Source of the DNA: Strix aluco
Taxonomy: Eukaryota > Chordata > Aves > Strigiformes > Strigidae
Assembly (NCBI RefSeq): GCF_031877795.1
Contig: NC_133933.1
Coordinates: forward strand, 66,350,484 to 66,414,483
DNA length: 64,000 bases
Direction: 5' to 3'
In this document: piece after piece, positions 1 to 36,620 of the stretch
Layout of the letters: every line of letters begins with the position of its first letter
Position numbering within the stretch: position 1 is the first letter of the stretch
Notes under the pieces: model-generated
What the model was told of the DNA's origin: nothing
Seen by the model: the letters and a program-made list of their open reading frames with translations, nothing else
Databases searched by the model: none
Position numbers and translations under genes: made by a program

Positions 1-23502
<23,502 letters not shown>

Positions 23503-23965
23503 AGAAACTGGTGTGTCCAGGCTTGTCTGGGCAAGCCACAAGCCACAGCCCTATTTTGTCCTCTAAATTGATACCCTTTTTTTTTTTTTTAAGAAACAAA
23601 AAGTGGGTGCTAAAACACACTCACATATCTGTAGGCAAATGTAATGCACTTCTCTTTGCTACCACTATCTGGTAATAATGTGTCTGCAAATTTTGCTGTC
23701 CTTCATCTGCTTGAAGCATAATATTTTCTTAATGACAGGAAAATACAATGAAATTACAGGATCTTTTTTTCCCAGGCATAATGAGTCATCTAATTCAGCA
23801 AAATAATTTTAAAGTGTTGAAGTTTCACCTTTCAAAAATTATTGCAATTCACATACATATATTTAAAGACTCATAATTAATTATATCTATTTGTTATGAT
23901 GTTGCATAAAAGATGGCCTACTTGGACACAGAGTGATTTTAATAAATGAGGCAAAAGGAATCTGT
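23503..23965 (+). other. TXLNB: Probable TXLNB 3' UTR
   Basis: Non-coding AT-rich sequence follows the stop codon. It includes a T14 run at 23577-23590. The first AATAAA on the + strand downstream of the stop is at 23941-23946, so a short 3' UTR of about 450-470 nt is plausible. The true end could lie further downstream. Confidence 0.5.
23941..23946 (+). terminator. TXLNB: Candidate TXLNB poly(A) signal AATAAA
   Basis: It is the first canonical hexamer after the TXLNB stop, about 440 nt downstream. No strong GU-rich element is obvious after it, so the assignment is tentative. Confidence 0.45.
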
Positions 23966-26900
23966 AATTACAAAGTAAAATAGTGAAACTATCAATGTGG
24001 TCAGCATATCCAAGGAGAGGTGCAATAACAAAAGATTAATCTTTGTATGAGTAAACTACCACTCAGCAGTGTGGCCTGAACACCCACAAGCTATTAACCT
24101 TACCTTGAATTGGTCTTTTCTGCTTAGTGTTCTAAAAGAGGTTTCGCTTTCAACAGAACTACAAGGGAGGGGAGAAGATCTTTTCTAAATTCCTCATAAA
24201 ATGACTGAAAACAACAGCAATTTCCAAATTGATGGCAATGCCCAATGTAGGGGTCACAACCTTCTTTCTGAATCCAACAGAAACCTGCTAGTTTGTCATA
24301 CTATTTGGGATCATGAGCCTAACAGAGGGGCTCATGGCTGTTTCCAGCTCACAAATGAGGTCAGAAGTTCAGAAGCTGGTTGCCAGATCCCAACTTCTAG
24401 ACCAGAAGCACAAAGCAGAGTGGGGCTACACTAGAAGGTACCAGGATGTATTCATTCCAGAAGATACCCCATAGATCATGGACGGTGCCATTTCTCCTTA
24501 GCCACAGCCACATGAACCTCCTCACCACGTCTTCCTCCTGGCCCTGCTGCATGTGCTGATGCTCCCAGGAGAAGGGTGAGCACACTCACCTGTCACCTCA
24601 TTCATTGGAGTGGAGCACAAGTATCAGGAAAGCAGGAATCCCTCTCACAGACACCTTTAGGAACTGGTTACATTCTCATCCCCTCTCTTGTCTAACTGGC
24701 TCTTCCCCTCTGCCAACACACCATGGCTTAATAATGTAGCCACCTTGTCAGAAACTGGTTGATTCTGGCATCAAAAACAAAGATGAAGAAGGAAGGGGGC
24801 AAGAGAGGGTACCTACCCAGACAGATCTACTGTCTCAAGCAAGGAGAGTAAGAAGACTGTTTGGAAGAAGGTTAAAAAAATCCTGTTGACACATTTCTTG
24901 TTTCTCATCCCCTTCCTCCAAATTCAGTCTAGGCCTTTTGGAGTCTGAGCTGGATAGCTTAAGAATTTGAAAAGGGCAATTAAACAAGATGTCCAGAGGC
25001 TGGAAAGGGAAATGTTACAATCAAACAAATCTATGTTTATGGACAAATCCCAAGAAGCCCCTGAAGACAAAGTGACTCATTCAAGTCAGAGTTGAGATAC
25101 AGGTGAACAAAGAGGAAAGATTTCATCTTTGGCAGGCCGTGAGAGACTGTGGTCACAGAGTCCTTCCAGCATACCACCCTCCAAAAGTGGGGTTTGAATC
25201 TTTGCCCCTTTGAATCTTGAATATGGTCCACACCCTGGTTAACTATGTCTGTGTCTGCACTGCTTGGTCCAACCTTTTTGAGAGCTAACTGTTGGAGTAT
25301 ACAGCGTGATTTGCAACAGTTTGTTTTGATATGGCCTTACAAGCAGCTATTATGGCTACAGTTTTCAAATGTGGATGCCTTATGTTAGACACCAAGACCA
25401 ACAGGATTTATTTCACATCTTTAATCACCTGAAAGTAGATCATTCAAGTCTTAGTCACCTTAAGCTCCTTTTATAAGCAGTAGAGAATAATAGGCATCTT
25501 TTGAGGACAAGTCATCTCACAGTAAGACTGGCATCCAAGACAGAAGAAATTACTTTCTCTCTGAAGATGCCACTTCTCTTCACTGATTCTAAAGTCAGCC
25601 TAATACAACTAGCTTAAATTTAAAATGTCTATTATTAGGTGTCTAAATTAGGCAAGATGAATCCCATCAACTGTTCAGATTCAAAGCCCCAAGCAAATGG
25701 CCATCTCTGAAAAACAAGCTGTAACAAGCAACAAGTTATGTGCCTGTGAAAATGTTAACTTATAACAAATCCTTATCCAAAGATAAAAAGTTATACTCAC
25801 CTGATTTACTTTTTCTTAGTTCCCATTGACTTAAGTCTGTAGAAATATAGTTTCCATTATAAGTTTTGTTTGTTGTTAGGATGACTTTTAGAATTAATGC
25901 AATTTATATACCCATTAATGTTTTTTTTCCTTTCTTGGTCTTGTTTGATTCTGTTGCCATTTTAGTAATTACCTGCATGAAACCAACTTCTTTTTCTTCA
26001 AGTAGGCCCTTAGAATGCCTTTAACTGTTGAAGTTTTCTTATACATTCAAATATTCAATTACATAATAATAATGATTGACATGGCCTTGCAACTTCAATT
26101 TTGCATAATCATTATGGTCACATCTTTAATTACATAATTGTCGCCTCATACCTTCCAACTTCAGCAAGCAGGGAGACAAGGATTCTACAGATAAAAACTT
26201 CCTACATAGTCATGATTGATTCTTACAGCATCATCCCTCATGAATAATTACACAGCCTTCTGGGAAAATCACTCCCACTCTATTCCGCCTTCCTCATTTT
26301 TGCCCTTTTAATTCTTGCATCTAAAACTGCACTCACATACTTGTAATCCCTATTACTCTGTTGAGTTTCTACCCACATACCTGTTGCTTCTCTTCTTCCA
26401 TACCATTTACCAACTGCATTTTATCCTAGCAGTTTCCTCCTCATTCTCAGTGCATACATACAACACTGAAAGCACAGGAGAGTGACCCTCCCACCTTTTA
26501 GTTCCAGTATTTGGCCTCATGTGTTTGCAAGAGATGGGAGAAAAAAAATGTAGGGAAAATTCTGGCTGATCCCAGACTGAATAGAGCATTTAGAATCAAA
26601 CTATGGGGATTGTTTATGTGTCATCTCATGGCCTATAGAGCTGTGGGAGCCTAGAGTACCCTCAGGAGAGGCAGAAAATCTGTAGAATTTAACCATGTAC
26701 CTGTTCATCATCCATTGCATCAGGCTGGCAGTTTAAACCACCATCACCATCACAGATTTTTGTGGGTTAACCTACTTTCTCTCATTCTTCTTCAACATTA
26801 ATTGCTGATCTCCTCTTGCTCTCTGCTTATACTGGTACCCCATATAAAACTGCCTCTGCATGGTAGGACCATCCTTGTGAAAAGCTTTTGGGATTGCAGT

Positions 26901-29900
26901 CTGCACATCAGCTCTGCTGCACTTCCCTCGGGTACCTCCGCACCCAAGACTGAGAAACCCGCCACACTTCTGTGATCATTCAGAGGCAGTAAGTAGCAGT
27001 GAGACGTGCGTCTTCCCTGCTGTTCATCCTTATCATCACTCTCCTACTGATACTGCCAGTCTCATCACTCCTGGTGTGTGCTGTAGTGTGTGGTTGCCTC
27101 CTTCAGTCTTGCTTTTATTTCACACAGTTATTCCCATACCACCAGGCACAGATTTGGGGGTGAGGAAATGTGGTGATGGTAGTTATATCCTCCTTACTAA
27201 AACCATCCATTGCTGCGCTGCTTCTGCACCAGCAACAGCCTTTATTTGCAAAAGTTGCAAGGAAAGAACAAAAATATTTTCCCTTTCTGCATGGCTGATC
27301 TTTGTCACCTCAAAAATTTCACAGCTTCCCTGCTGAACATGTAAAACACAACATTTTTCAATAACCCAGAGTTTATCCAAATGTGAGGGGATTTTCATGA
27401 TGACAGCTAAAATCACGTCCATGATGCTAACATGACCCTCTCACCTAATTTCTGATCCCTTTGGCAGACCACAGTAATGATAAATCTTGTTGATGAGAGA
27501 TTAGTAAGAAACAGCTCATCTGTTTCAGCTTAACTTTTCCCACAAAACTGAACAGAAGTAGATGCAGGCATGGAATATACAATCCAGATGACAGAACTGC
27601 AGCAATAGTGCAAGTGACCCAGAGCAGGGACTTGGTAAAATACAGTAAAACTTTCATTCTAGGCTTCACTAGTAATGTCATCTTTAAATTCACTTTGTCA
27701 ATCTGATTGCAATCAATCACATATGCAGTCATCTCCGAATTCACACCACCCCTCTCTCTTTGCAATGAACATCATTGTGCTCATCGGTATTGAATTTAGA
27801 CTTTTCTTTTTACTTTATTAGGAAATGGCAGCAGGACTCGTTCCTCTCCTAGGCCCACACACTACCCCTGCATTGCTGTTCATGCTAACTTTCACCCATG
27901 ATCTTTGCTGAGCCAAGGGGCAAGCATAAGGAATGGAGATAACCCTGCCCTCGAGTCAGCCTGCCCAGCAATGCGGGATGTGCCACCTGGATGAGGAATT
28001 CAGGAGAACAGGGAAGGGCAGACATGGAGAAGGGGTGTTTGTTGTGCTGGTGGGCTCCTCCTCCCCTGAATTTTTTGCACTAACATTGTTCTCTACTGTG
28101 CAATGCTGTTTTTTCTACTTAGAAAAGACCTATCACACCCCTTTCAAAGATGCAGGAGGAGACGACGGTTGTGGCTGTGGCAAGACAGTGCTGGGCCAGT
28201 GCTCAAATCCCAGGGAAACCCAGAAATGTCAACATCCACAGTCCCCACTGGCTCACAGCTTCACATGCCTGACAGCTCAGGTTGCCCTGCAGCCCCGGCC
28301 GCTGATCACACTTGACTCAACACAGTGAATCAAGTGGTAGTTGTTCATGGGCTGCAGACGGCCGAACAAACCATGGGCCAGGTCCCCCTCCACAGGCACG
28401 GTGGAGAGCAGCAGATGTTCTTATGCTTTGGTCCTGACCTTGGGAGATAGATGGCAAAGGAAGATGATGGGGTGTATGCCATTTGTGAGCAATTTTCTGC
28501 ATCAACAAAGTGGCTTTCACACTCCTCATATATTAAATTTGGAGATGGTCTGAAAGAAAGGGTAAATGAAAAGCCAAAAGAGCTAATGGTTCAGAAATAA
28601 ACCCAGAATAGTGTATTTTACAATATCTACATCACATATGTATAGACAAGGGTCTAAAAGGAATGCTCTTTGCTCTTTGCCCCTACTCAAGGGAGTCACA
28701 TAATGACAGAGCAACTGAAGTCATGCATCCAGTCTAGGGCAGTCCTGGACTTACCCTGAGGATGTGAGGAAGGCATGCACATACACCCATTCATGTTGGC
28801 TAATGAGTCATCTGCTCTGTGTCCCATAAGGGGGGAACAACTACATCATCCTCCCTCCCTGTCACAGCTGCTTGCAGCCCTGACTGCAAGACTGGGAAAA
28901 ACTTTACATTTCCCTGTATTTGGATCCTGGCGCTTTTTTTTTTTTTTTTTTAATGCATCCCTGATTTGAGGTTAATTTCTCTGTTTATCCCATTGAAAAT
29001 ATTTTTATGCTTAAAAGAAAAAAAGGGAGAGGCTTAAGTGCAAGTCTACCTCTGACAAAGTTAGTAGACTTCAGCTTTGAGGTGCAGATGAAGTACTTGC
29101 AATCCAGCCTGAGAGAAAGGCAGCCTTAGCAAAGGACTCTACGCTCAGCACAAATAAGGATTCTGAAGTTGGGCAAAGATGTTGCACCTTGTGGCCACGA
29201 GCCATGAGACAAAGAAGAAATTAAGAAAATATTTAATGTTCACTGATCGAGAATATAAGTTCTGTATTAGTAGAATACCTTTTGTCTGGGAAAAAAAAAA
29301 AAAAAAAAAAAAAGAAGAAAGAAAAGAAGGGGGGGAAAAGAATGTTCAGGAAGCCCTCTTATTTGCATGAATCATTGTATGCCCTGATTATCAAAATATA
29401 CCACAGAGACTGCCTTCAGAGGATCCCAAAATGCTTTTCAAGCTCTAAATGTTAAGGAATGACTTGTGACTTCATTTTGGGCTGAGGGCCACCCGCTCTG
29501 GGTTGTAATGCAACAGCAATACACTTCAGAAATACAGAGTTAGGCCAGAGGCTTTCACTAGGTATAAACCATCAGAGCAGAATCCAACCACAACTGCCTG
29601 GTAATAGAAAGAAACCTTTTCAATGACCAGTTTATTCCCTAATTGCTCATATTTTTTTGTACCTTGCCCTGATAATTCTGGCACTGCCATCCGCAGAAAA
29701 ATAAAGATCCAGCTCTTTACAGGTGTAAATCAGAGTAGCTCCTTGGGAGGCAGCTGAACTCCACACATCGAAGTCCAATGAGAATCCCATCCAAGGGGCT
29801 GAATAACTGGGCCATTAGCAAGTCCTCTGTTCCTATGAAGCAAACATTTTACCCAGCCGATACTTCAGGGGCCCTGAGAGAGACAGAATGGATTTACTCA

Positions 29901-32900
29901 ATTAGAATTTGGCCAACACGCTGCATTTAATGAAGCTACAATTTTAGGAAAAGTGCCAAAAAAGCAATCTTTATTGACCACAAGTGGCCACAGCCTTCAC
30001 TTTGCAGCTCATCCAAACACCAAGTGCTGCAGTGCTCCAGCTCACATCCTCTCCTCAGAAAGGATAAAAGGCAGAGCACCATTTCCTCAACCGCTTCACC
30101 CACTTCCTGCATCTCTTCGCTCTTTCTCACACTTCTCCCACCCAATGACGGGTCTAAACCTATTCTGCTTGCTGCAGTTTGCTGGATAGTCCTTGTTAAA
30201 AATAGAACAAAATATGATTAGATTCAGGTTTCATTTCACACGAGATCTAGGTCAGGACTGACAATACCGTTTGAGCTGCTGCAACAGCTCTGTCTCCACA
30301 GTGGGGGAGGTCCTGCTCCTCTCACCAGCTTACGGCTCTGCAGACCCTCCTATGCACCAGCTCAGGCGCTTGTCAGGCTCTCCGATGAACAAATCTGACT
30401 CACTAGCCCAACAGAAAAGTAGTCCAACTGAGGAAAAAGGGACTATTTTCTAGCAGAGTGCTGATGGATAAAGTGGGATATAGTCCTTCTGGCAGCAGCA
30501 AGCTACCAGGTCAGCTCGGGTGTACTGAAATCCTGCTCACTTACTACTTAATTGCAGTGCTACCTAAAGTGTGATCTTCATGTTGCCGCAGCTGGAGACA
30601 GAATACAGGACCAGATGGATGACTGTTGTGAGCAGCAGGGTATTTGTTATTTCTTAAAGCTACCACTGAAGGAGTCCTCCTTCCCCCCACTTCTGCTGGG
30701 TATCACAGCCTCCTCTCCTGTTTGAGTGCTGGCACCCCTCTGACCAAGCTGTGGGATGGTTTGGGGTTTAACCTGGCGGAAAACCAACTCTGCAAAAGAA
30801 AAAAAATATTTTTTTGCTGGTGTGACTCCCAGAACTGCCTTACTACAGGGACAGGGTTGGGGTGCTAGTTCTTCACTCAGTGCAGAAGCTGAGAGGAACC
30901 GAGGGCTTTTGAGCATCCACATGCCCCCACACATCAGTAACAGTCGGGCCATGAACACTCACTTCCAGTTTGCAAAGCTGGGCAGTTTTCTAGACCAAAA
31001 AGCTACCTTGAATGGCAGGCTGTGGCAGCATCTACCTTTGCAGCCCAGAGGGAAAAGGTGCTTTATATGACACCATGGACCCCTTAAAGAAAGGGTTATG
31101 GTCTAGGCACAAGGGGACTGGAGAGATCTCTGAGGTCCCATCATCAGGTGTCAGCTCAGTGAGGTGGGCTGTGGACACAGGGCTGGGCACCTTACCAAAA
31201 TGATTACAGGGCTGGGAGAGCTGGCTTGTGCGACTCAGGCACATAGACCACACCAGGCCTCACCCAGGCAGGGAACATTTCAAAGTATCTCCTAGCTTTA
31301 TCGTTCCATGATTTGCCAGGTGTCAGCAACATTAAAGTCGGGCACTGTGATACTCAGTCCCCTTTTCAATGCATCCCTTTGGAGGGTATTACTCAAAACA
31401 ACAACAAAAAAGCAATAGCTTTTTAAAAATCAGCATTTGCTGGCGTTCGTCAGTTTTCTGGAATTTCTGTTTTCTCAGTTTAGGTGGTCCTGGTGCCCCA
31501 CAGCTAACACCAGAAAGCTTCAGCCTACAAACTGCCAGCTAGTTCAGTTTCTGAAAAACAATGTCACAAGCTGAACACCTCCAGTGTCACAGTAATCATA
31601 CACAGAAAAAGCCTTAAACAAGTCCCAAGGGGAGAGTCAAGTTGTGCTAGTCATCATGTTACTCAGCTATCTCTTCCTGGGTGTTTCCACAGAATCAAAA
31701 ATAAAATGCTGGCTCGAGCAGTAACATGACTTACAGTTTCTCCCCCGTCCCCCCATTCAAGGCATCGCTCCCACCTACACACTGCACCCACTGCCCTTGC
31801 CAACGTTCTGCTGCACGGCTGCACTTGAACTGGGTCACTCAAATAATTCAGGTTAAAAATACCCCACCACCAACTCCAGAAAGAGCTAATTTTAACTCAG
31901 ATCATTGCAGTGATCCAGTTGGGTGTTTTTGTGACAGTATCTCATGAAACTATGACCTGAATTCTGGTCACAACAACTGCTCATTGAACTTCACCCATCC
32001 TTTGCTTGGGAAGGAATCCACACATTTGGATGTTAACTCTGGAGCATAATGCTGTTCTCAGAGTTAATGGTAGCCTTTCCATTAACTATTTTAGCAGACG
32101 TCTCCTGGACTGAAAACCGAATTTGAAAAGTTGTATCCCTCTACACAAAAGACAGAGGAGACACAATACCCAGCACACTATGATAATGACCAGCTCCAGC
32201 ATTTCAAACTGTGCATTACATCTTCTGCTCACAAAGAAAATGAAAGCTCTCGTCTTCCATGTGGACACCCTGGGTTCTCACACATGAGAACAGGTCATGT
32301 GCCAGCAGCAACGTGATTGCTCAGACTCCAAGGGTCATTTCTCTGCTCCCAGTCATTCTGGTAGATCCTAATTTTCAGCTTCCCTCAGCAATATGAATAT
32401 AGTGAGTTTCTTTCTTTCTTTGCTTATTGTACTACAAAATATTATTAAATCAATGTGTATAGACCACAGCATCCCAGAACACAGAAAACTCATTTTTCTG
32501 TTACACCAGAGGCTGAATGTAATGTAAAGAAAATGAGGCATTTGTTTCAAAGAAGGGAAAAAACCAGTGTCATCTGTGCCATTTTTATTAGAAGCAGCCT
32601 TTTTTTGTGGGTTGATAATGCAGTGTTACCTCCTGAAATTCAGGATCACATCTGAATTACGTCAGCTGGAGACAGTTTTGGTTTTAAATATGTGCTTCTA
32701 GACCAGACCACTGCACAAAAACACACTTTTGACTGGTGCTATTCTGTACAGCTAGAAAGTCTGTTCAGAAATCTCTTGACAACAGAAATAGCAGCTTGAC
32801 ATAGGATCAGGAAGAGATGGACCTGTCAGCGCGAGGGATGGCTTACTCAGCAGCAGTTCTCTGCACCTGCCTCGGTCAACCCATTCCTCTCTCATTTTCT

Positions 32901-33689
32901 GCATCATTAAATACACCCACAACACTTTAAAATATAGATTAAAATCACTGCAATTTACAAGCATGGTACACAACAGCATGATATGTTCAGCTAGCTCCCC
33001 TGAAATGAGATTGAACTTCTCCTTCTATAAAAGATCACATTTACCTTGTGTGTGCAGAACAGTGGCTGCCATTAACCCACCCAGGCCTTCTACATCTTCA
33101 GTTTATTATGTTTGCTATTATCTATTTCTATGTCTCTATTATACACATACCAATAAAGATTCTTGATGGAACACAGTGTCCTCTGCAGTTACCAGTGAAT
33201 TAACATATACCATATTAACATCTTAATTATATATTAATGTAGCATATCATATGATGTAGCATGTTCTATTATAGCTATGAAGCACATAGACATACAGAGC
33301 TGTAGTAAGGCATTTTAATGGTGTAAGCTTTGTAACACCACAGCTGCAGGGACACACTGCAACATCGCTGCTCTGCTTGGTGCCCTTCTCCCCCAGGGAG
33401 GAGCTGGGATCCTTCCTGCACCCTGGAGAATCCCAAAGGCAGTAGTAGATAACAGGGGGAGACATACAATGCAGACATCAGGCTGTGCACCTGAAACCCC
33501 TGCAACTGTTGCATTATAATCCCTGCTCTTGGGACCCTCTGTCTCAGACGAATGATCTTTCTGCCTCATCTTCCTGCATGTAAAATTTGAGTAGTGAACA
33601 TGGTTGTGAGTTATTTTGAGTGTAAGCAACATTTACTTCTCAGTAAGATTAATTGCTTTAACCTAATTTAAAATGCCATAAAAAATTAT
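23966..33689. other. Intergenic region, TXLNB-HECA (proximal part)
   Basis: AT-rich unique sequence with no supported gene. It includes T18 at 28934-28951 and a purine tract at 29288-29343 with 23 consecutive A. Short frames here are of chance length and composition. The homopurine tract has no recognisable retrogene upstream of it. Confidence 0.65.
29288..29343. repeat. Homopurine tract with A23 and G7
   Basis: About 56 bases are purine only: GGG, A23, then GAA/GAAA units, G7 and AAAAG. It could be a simple repeat or an eroded poly(A) tail. No source element is recognised next to it. Confidence 0.85.
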
Positions 33690-34020
33690 AATCATAGAAT
33701 ATTTTATGTTGGTAGGGACCTCTAGAGGTCACCTCCCGTTCCTAAGGGAAGCAGGACCAATACTGAACTTACATCAGGTTGCTCAGGTCCTGTCAGTTTT
33801 GAGTATTTCCAAGGACAGAGATTGCACATCTCTGGGTACTCATTCCTGTATTTGATTACCTTCACAGTGAAATTTTTTTCCTTCTATCTAATTTTCCTTG
33901 GTGCAGTCCATGCCCTTGCCACTGTGCACCACTGTCTTCTCCAGAGCCTCCCATCATGAGTTGAAGAAAACAGTTCATTACCTCTGAGCCTTCTCCAGGC
34001 TGAACAAACCCAGTTCTGTT
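33690..34020 (-). mobile_element. Old CR1 LINE fragment (reverse orientation)
   Basis: On + it starts ATCATAGAATATTTTATG and GGTAGGGACCTCTAGAGGTC. It continues with CAGGTTGCTCAGGTCCTGTC, and ends at CCTTCTCCAGGCTGAACAAA and CCCAGTTCTG. This order is the reversed 3' end of an older CR1 subfamily. It is diverged and non-coding. Confidence 0.85.
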
Positions 34021-34830
34021 GAGATTACATGGGACACCCTCATTTCATGATAAAACAGCCCACATACATGCTTAACTGCAGCAGTGACTTCCCTGCCTGC
34101 TCAGACTGCTGCTATCCAAGCAAAGCAGCCACCACTTCCCATTCACCCCCTAGTCTTCCCAGTATCTCACCATGAACTCCACCACAGCTTAACCCCTCAC
34201 CAGTTTTGTCAGCGTACCAGCTTGTGTGATCATTTCCTAACACAGCCTGGCACAAATGCATCAGGCAGCTTCACATTTAGTTAGGAAAATGCTCAAGCAA
34301 ACCAAATCATTTTGACCTGACTTTGCTTGGGGGATGACTATGTAGGCAGCTGTGCCAGCTGAGTAGAGAAGCAATAGCTGGCAAACAGGTGGGTTAACCC
34401 AGGTCTGCTGAGAATGCAAAATCCTCCCCCCCTGCAGCTGCAGCTCCAATGGGATGTGTGACACAGCATCAGCTACTTGGGCCCTACCTCCCATAAGCTC
34501 AGGTTCCTATGCTTGATAAAGTTCTTCTCCTCAGGCTTTGGCAAATCTTTCCAAATCCTCAGCAGAGTAGTAACTGTTAACAATAACATTTACACAGGTG
34601 TATGAACTTTCCACATGTGCTGTTCCTACTTGCCAGGCAAAATGTTACAAGGATTAATAATAAGAAAAATACAGCACCATAAGAACTTGGTTAAAGCACA
34701 CCTGTGTGTGTTACATTCAACCACAGAAAATGAAAGCAAGTCTTTTCTAATCCTTAAAGGTTAAGAAGCTTAAGTCAGTCTTGTAAAGACATTTTGTCTT
34801 GTCATACCAGCCTACCACTGAGAAGCTGCT
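34021..34830. other. Intergenic spacer between CR1 copies
   Basis: About 800 bp of unique sequence. I see no coding, RNA or transposon signature here. Confidence 0.6.
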
Positions 34831-34934
34831 ATAGAATAGAATAGAATAGAATAGAATAGAATAGAATAGAATAGAATAGAATAGAATAGAATAGAATAGA
34901 ATAGAATAGAATAGAATAGAATAGAATAGAATAG
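34831..34934. repeat. Perfect (ATAGA)n microsatellite, about 21 units
   Basis: ATAGA repeats without interruption for 104 bp, ending at ATAG before CAGTGAAGCA. It abuts the 3' end of the reverse-oriented CR1 at 34935. The CR1 tail is made of ATTCTATG-type units, so the array probably grew from that tail. Confidence 0.97.
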
Positions 34935-35915
34935 CAGTGAAGCACTATTTCAGTTGGAAGGGACCTACAACGATCAACTGCCTGACCAATTCAGGGCTGA
35001 TCAAAAGTTAAAGGGCATTGTTACTAAGGGCATTGTCCAAATGCCTCTTAAACACCGACAGGCTTGGGGCATCAACCACCTCTTTAGAAGTCTATTTTAG
35101 TGTTCAACCACACTCTCGGTAAAGAAATGCTTCCCAATGTCCAGTCTAAACCTCCCCTGACGGACACAGCTTTGAGCCATTCCCACATGTCACTGGATCC
35201 CAGGGAGAAGAGATCAGCATCTCCCTCTCCACGTCCCCTCTTCAGGAAGCTGTAGAGAGCAATGAGGTCACCCCTCAGCCTCCTTCTCTCCAAACTAGAC
35301 AAGCCCAGAGTCCTCAACCACTCCTCACAGGACATTCCTTCCAGCCCCTTCACCAGCTTTATTGCCCTCCTCTGGAGGCATTCAAGGACCTTCACATCCT
35401 TCTTAAATTGTGGGACCCAGAACTGCACACCGTACTCAAGGTGAGGCCACACCAACGCTGAATACAGCTGGATAATGACCTTACTTGACTGACTGGTTAT
35501 GCTGTGTTGGATGCACCCCAGGATGCAGAGGTTTGCCCTCTTTGCTGCCAGGGCTCACTGCTGACTCACATTGAGCCTGCTGCCAACCAGCACCCCCAGA
35601 TCCCTTTCTGCAGGGCTGCTCTCCAGCCGCTCCTCTCCCAGTTTATACTTGTGCCCAGCATTACTCCATCCTAGGTGCAGGATCCAGCATTAGGACTTGT
35701 TGAATTTTACCCCATTAATCATTGCCCAGTGCTCCAATCTATCTAGATCCCTCTGCAAGGCCTCTCATCCCTCAATAGAGTCAACAGCACCTCCCAGTTT
35801 GGTATTATCAACAAACTTGCTACAGGTGCATTCAACTCCTGCATTCAGATCATTGATAAATATATTGAACAGAAACATACCCTACAGGGCATCTCCTAGG
35901 GGTACTCCAACCAGC
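34935..35915 (-). mobile_element. CR1 LINE, about 1 kb, with remnant of reverse transcriptase
   Basis: This is the longest CR1 copy in the window. On the reverse strand it runs from the reverse-transcriptase palm (LFNIFINDL, then [14 protein letters not shown] where an F-A-D-D box is expected) to the thumb region and the 3' UTR with GTCCCTTCCAACTG. It is 5' truncated and carries stops and frame breaks, so it is inactive. The orientation places its 3' end at 34935, next to the ATAGA array. Confidence 0.92.
35084..35455 (-). pseudogene. CR1 ORF2 remnant (end of reverse transcriptase)
   Basis: An open stretch of about 120 codons contains [35 protein letters not shown] and [20 protein letters not shown], all typical of the C-terminal part of CR1 ORF2. 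Upstream homologous codons run into stops and frameshifts, including a stop in the KFNKS-C-WILHLG region. It is a decayed piece of the LINE, not a host gene. Confidence 0.9.
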
Positions 35916-36315
35916 AAAGTCTGACCAATAAATGTGTGACTACTATTTTGAAGCCTGTTGGATATGTATTTTTGTTTTAAAAACTTCTGCCAAAACAACT
36001 CAGCAAAGAGTCACAGTCACAGCTGATGGTTAACTACGTAACTGCTAAGAGTTGTGAGGTGTCTACTACTTGGTCCCAAAAGCCAGGGGCAAGGTTAAGA
36101 CACTATGATGAAGTTCACATGGTTTGTGCCCTCATACTATTAACTCCAGGACTCAAAAGTCTGTCTGAAGTGTCTTCCACTGTGCTGGTGCAGTGTCCAG
36201 CTATGGCAGTCAGAGGGAGCAACAGTACTATGGAGGAAAGTCAGGCTTATTTTGGGGTCCTCACTACCACACCACAGGTTTTCAAAAGTGCAATACAGAT
36301 GGTTGCAGAGAACTG
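35916..36315. other. Spacer between opposed CR1 copies
   Basis: About 400 bp of sequence that I cannot assign. It separates a reverse CR1 on the left from a forward CR1 on the right. The left border is soft because CR1 similarity fades gradually. Confidence 0.5.
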
Positions 36316-36620
36316 GGGATGAGTCTCTTTAACCAAGTAATAACCGACAGGACAAGAGATAATGGCCTCAAGTTGCACCAGGGAAGGTTTAAACTGGATA
36401 TTAGGAAGCATTTCTTTATAGAACGGGTTGTTAGGCATTGGAATAGGCTGCCCAGGGAGGTGGTGGAGTCCCCATCCCTGGAGGTGTTTAAGAGTAGGGT
36501 CGACATAGCGCTGAGGGATATGGTGTAGTTGGGAACTGTCAGTGTTAGGTTAATGGTTGGACTGGATGATCTTCAAGGTCTTTTCCAACCTAGACGATTC
36601 TGTGATTCTGTGTGATTCTG
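36316..36620 (+). mobile_element. CR1 LINE fragment (3' end, forward)
   Basis: It runs from GATGAGTCTCTTTAACCAAG through GACAGGACAAGAGATAATGG, GGAAGCATTTCTTTATAGAA and GGCTGCCCAGGGAGGTGG, and ends CTTTTCCAACCTAGACGATT and CTGTGATTCTGTGTGATTCT. It keeps a recognisable tail of imperfect octamer units, so it is better preserved than the 14.8-kb copy. It is 5' truncated at about 305 bp. Confidence 0.94.

Noticed and set aside
36193..36528. 111-codon open frame on +
   Set aside because: Its C-terminal half is the translated 3' end of a CR1 LINE, not a host gene.
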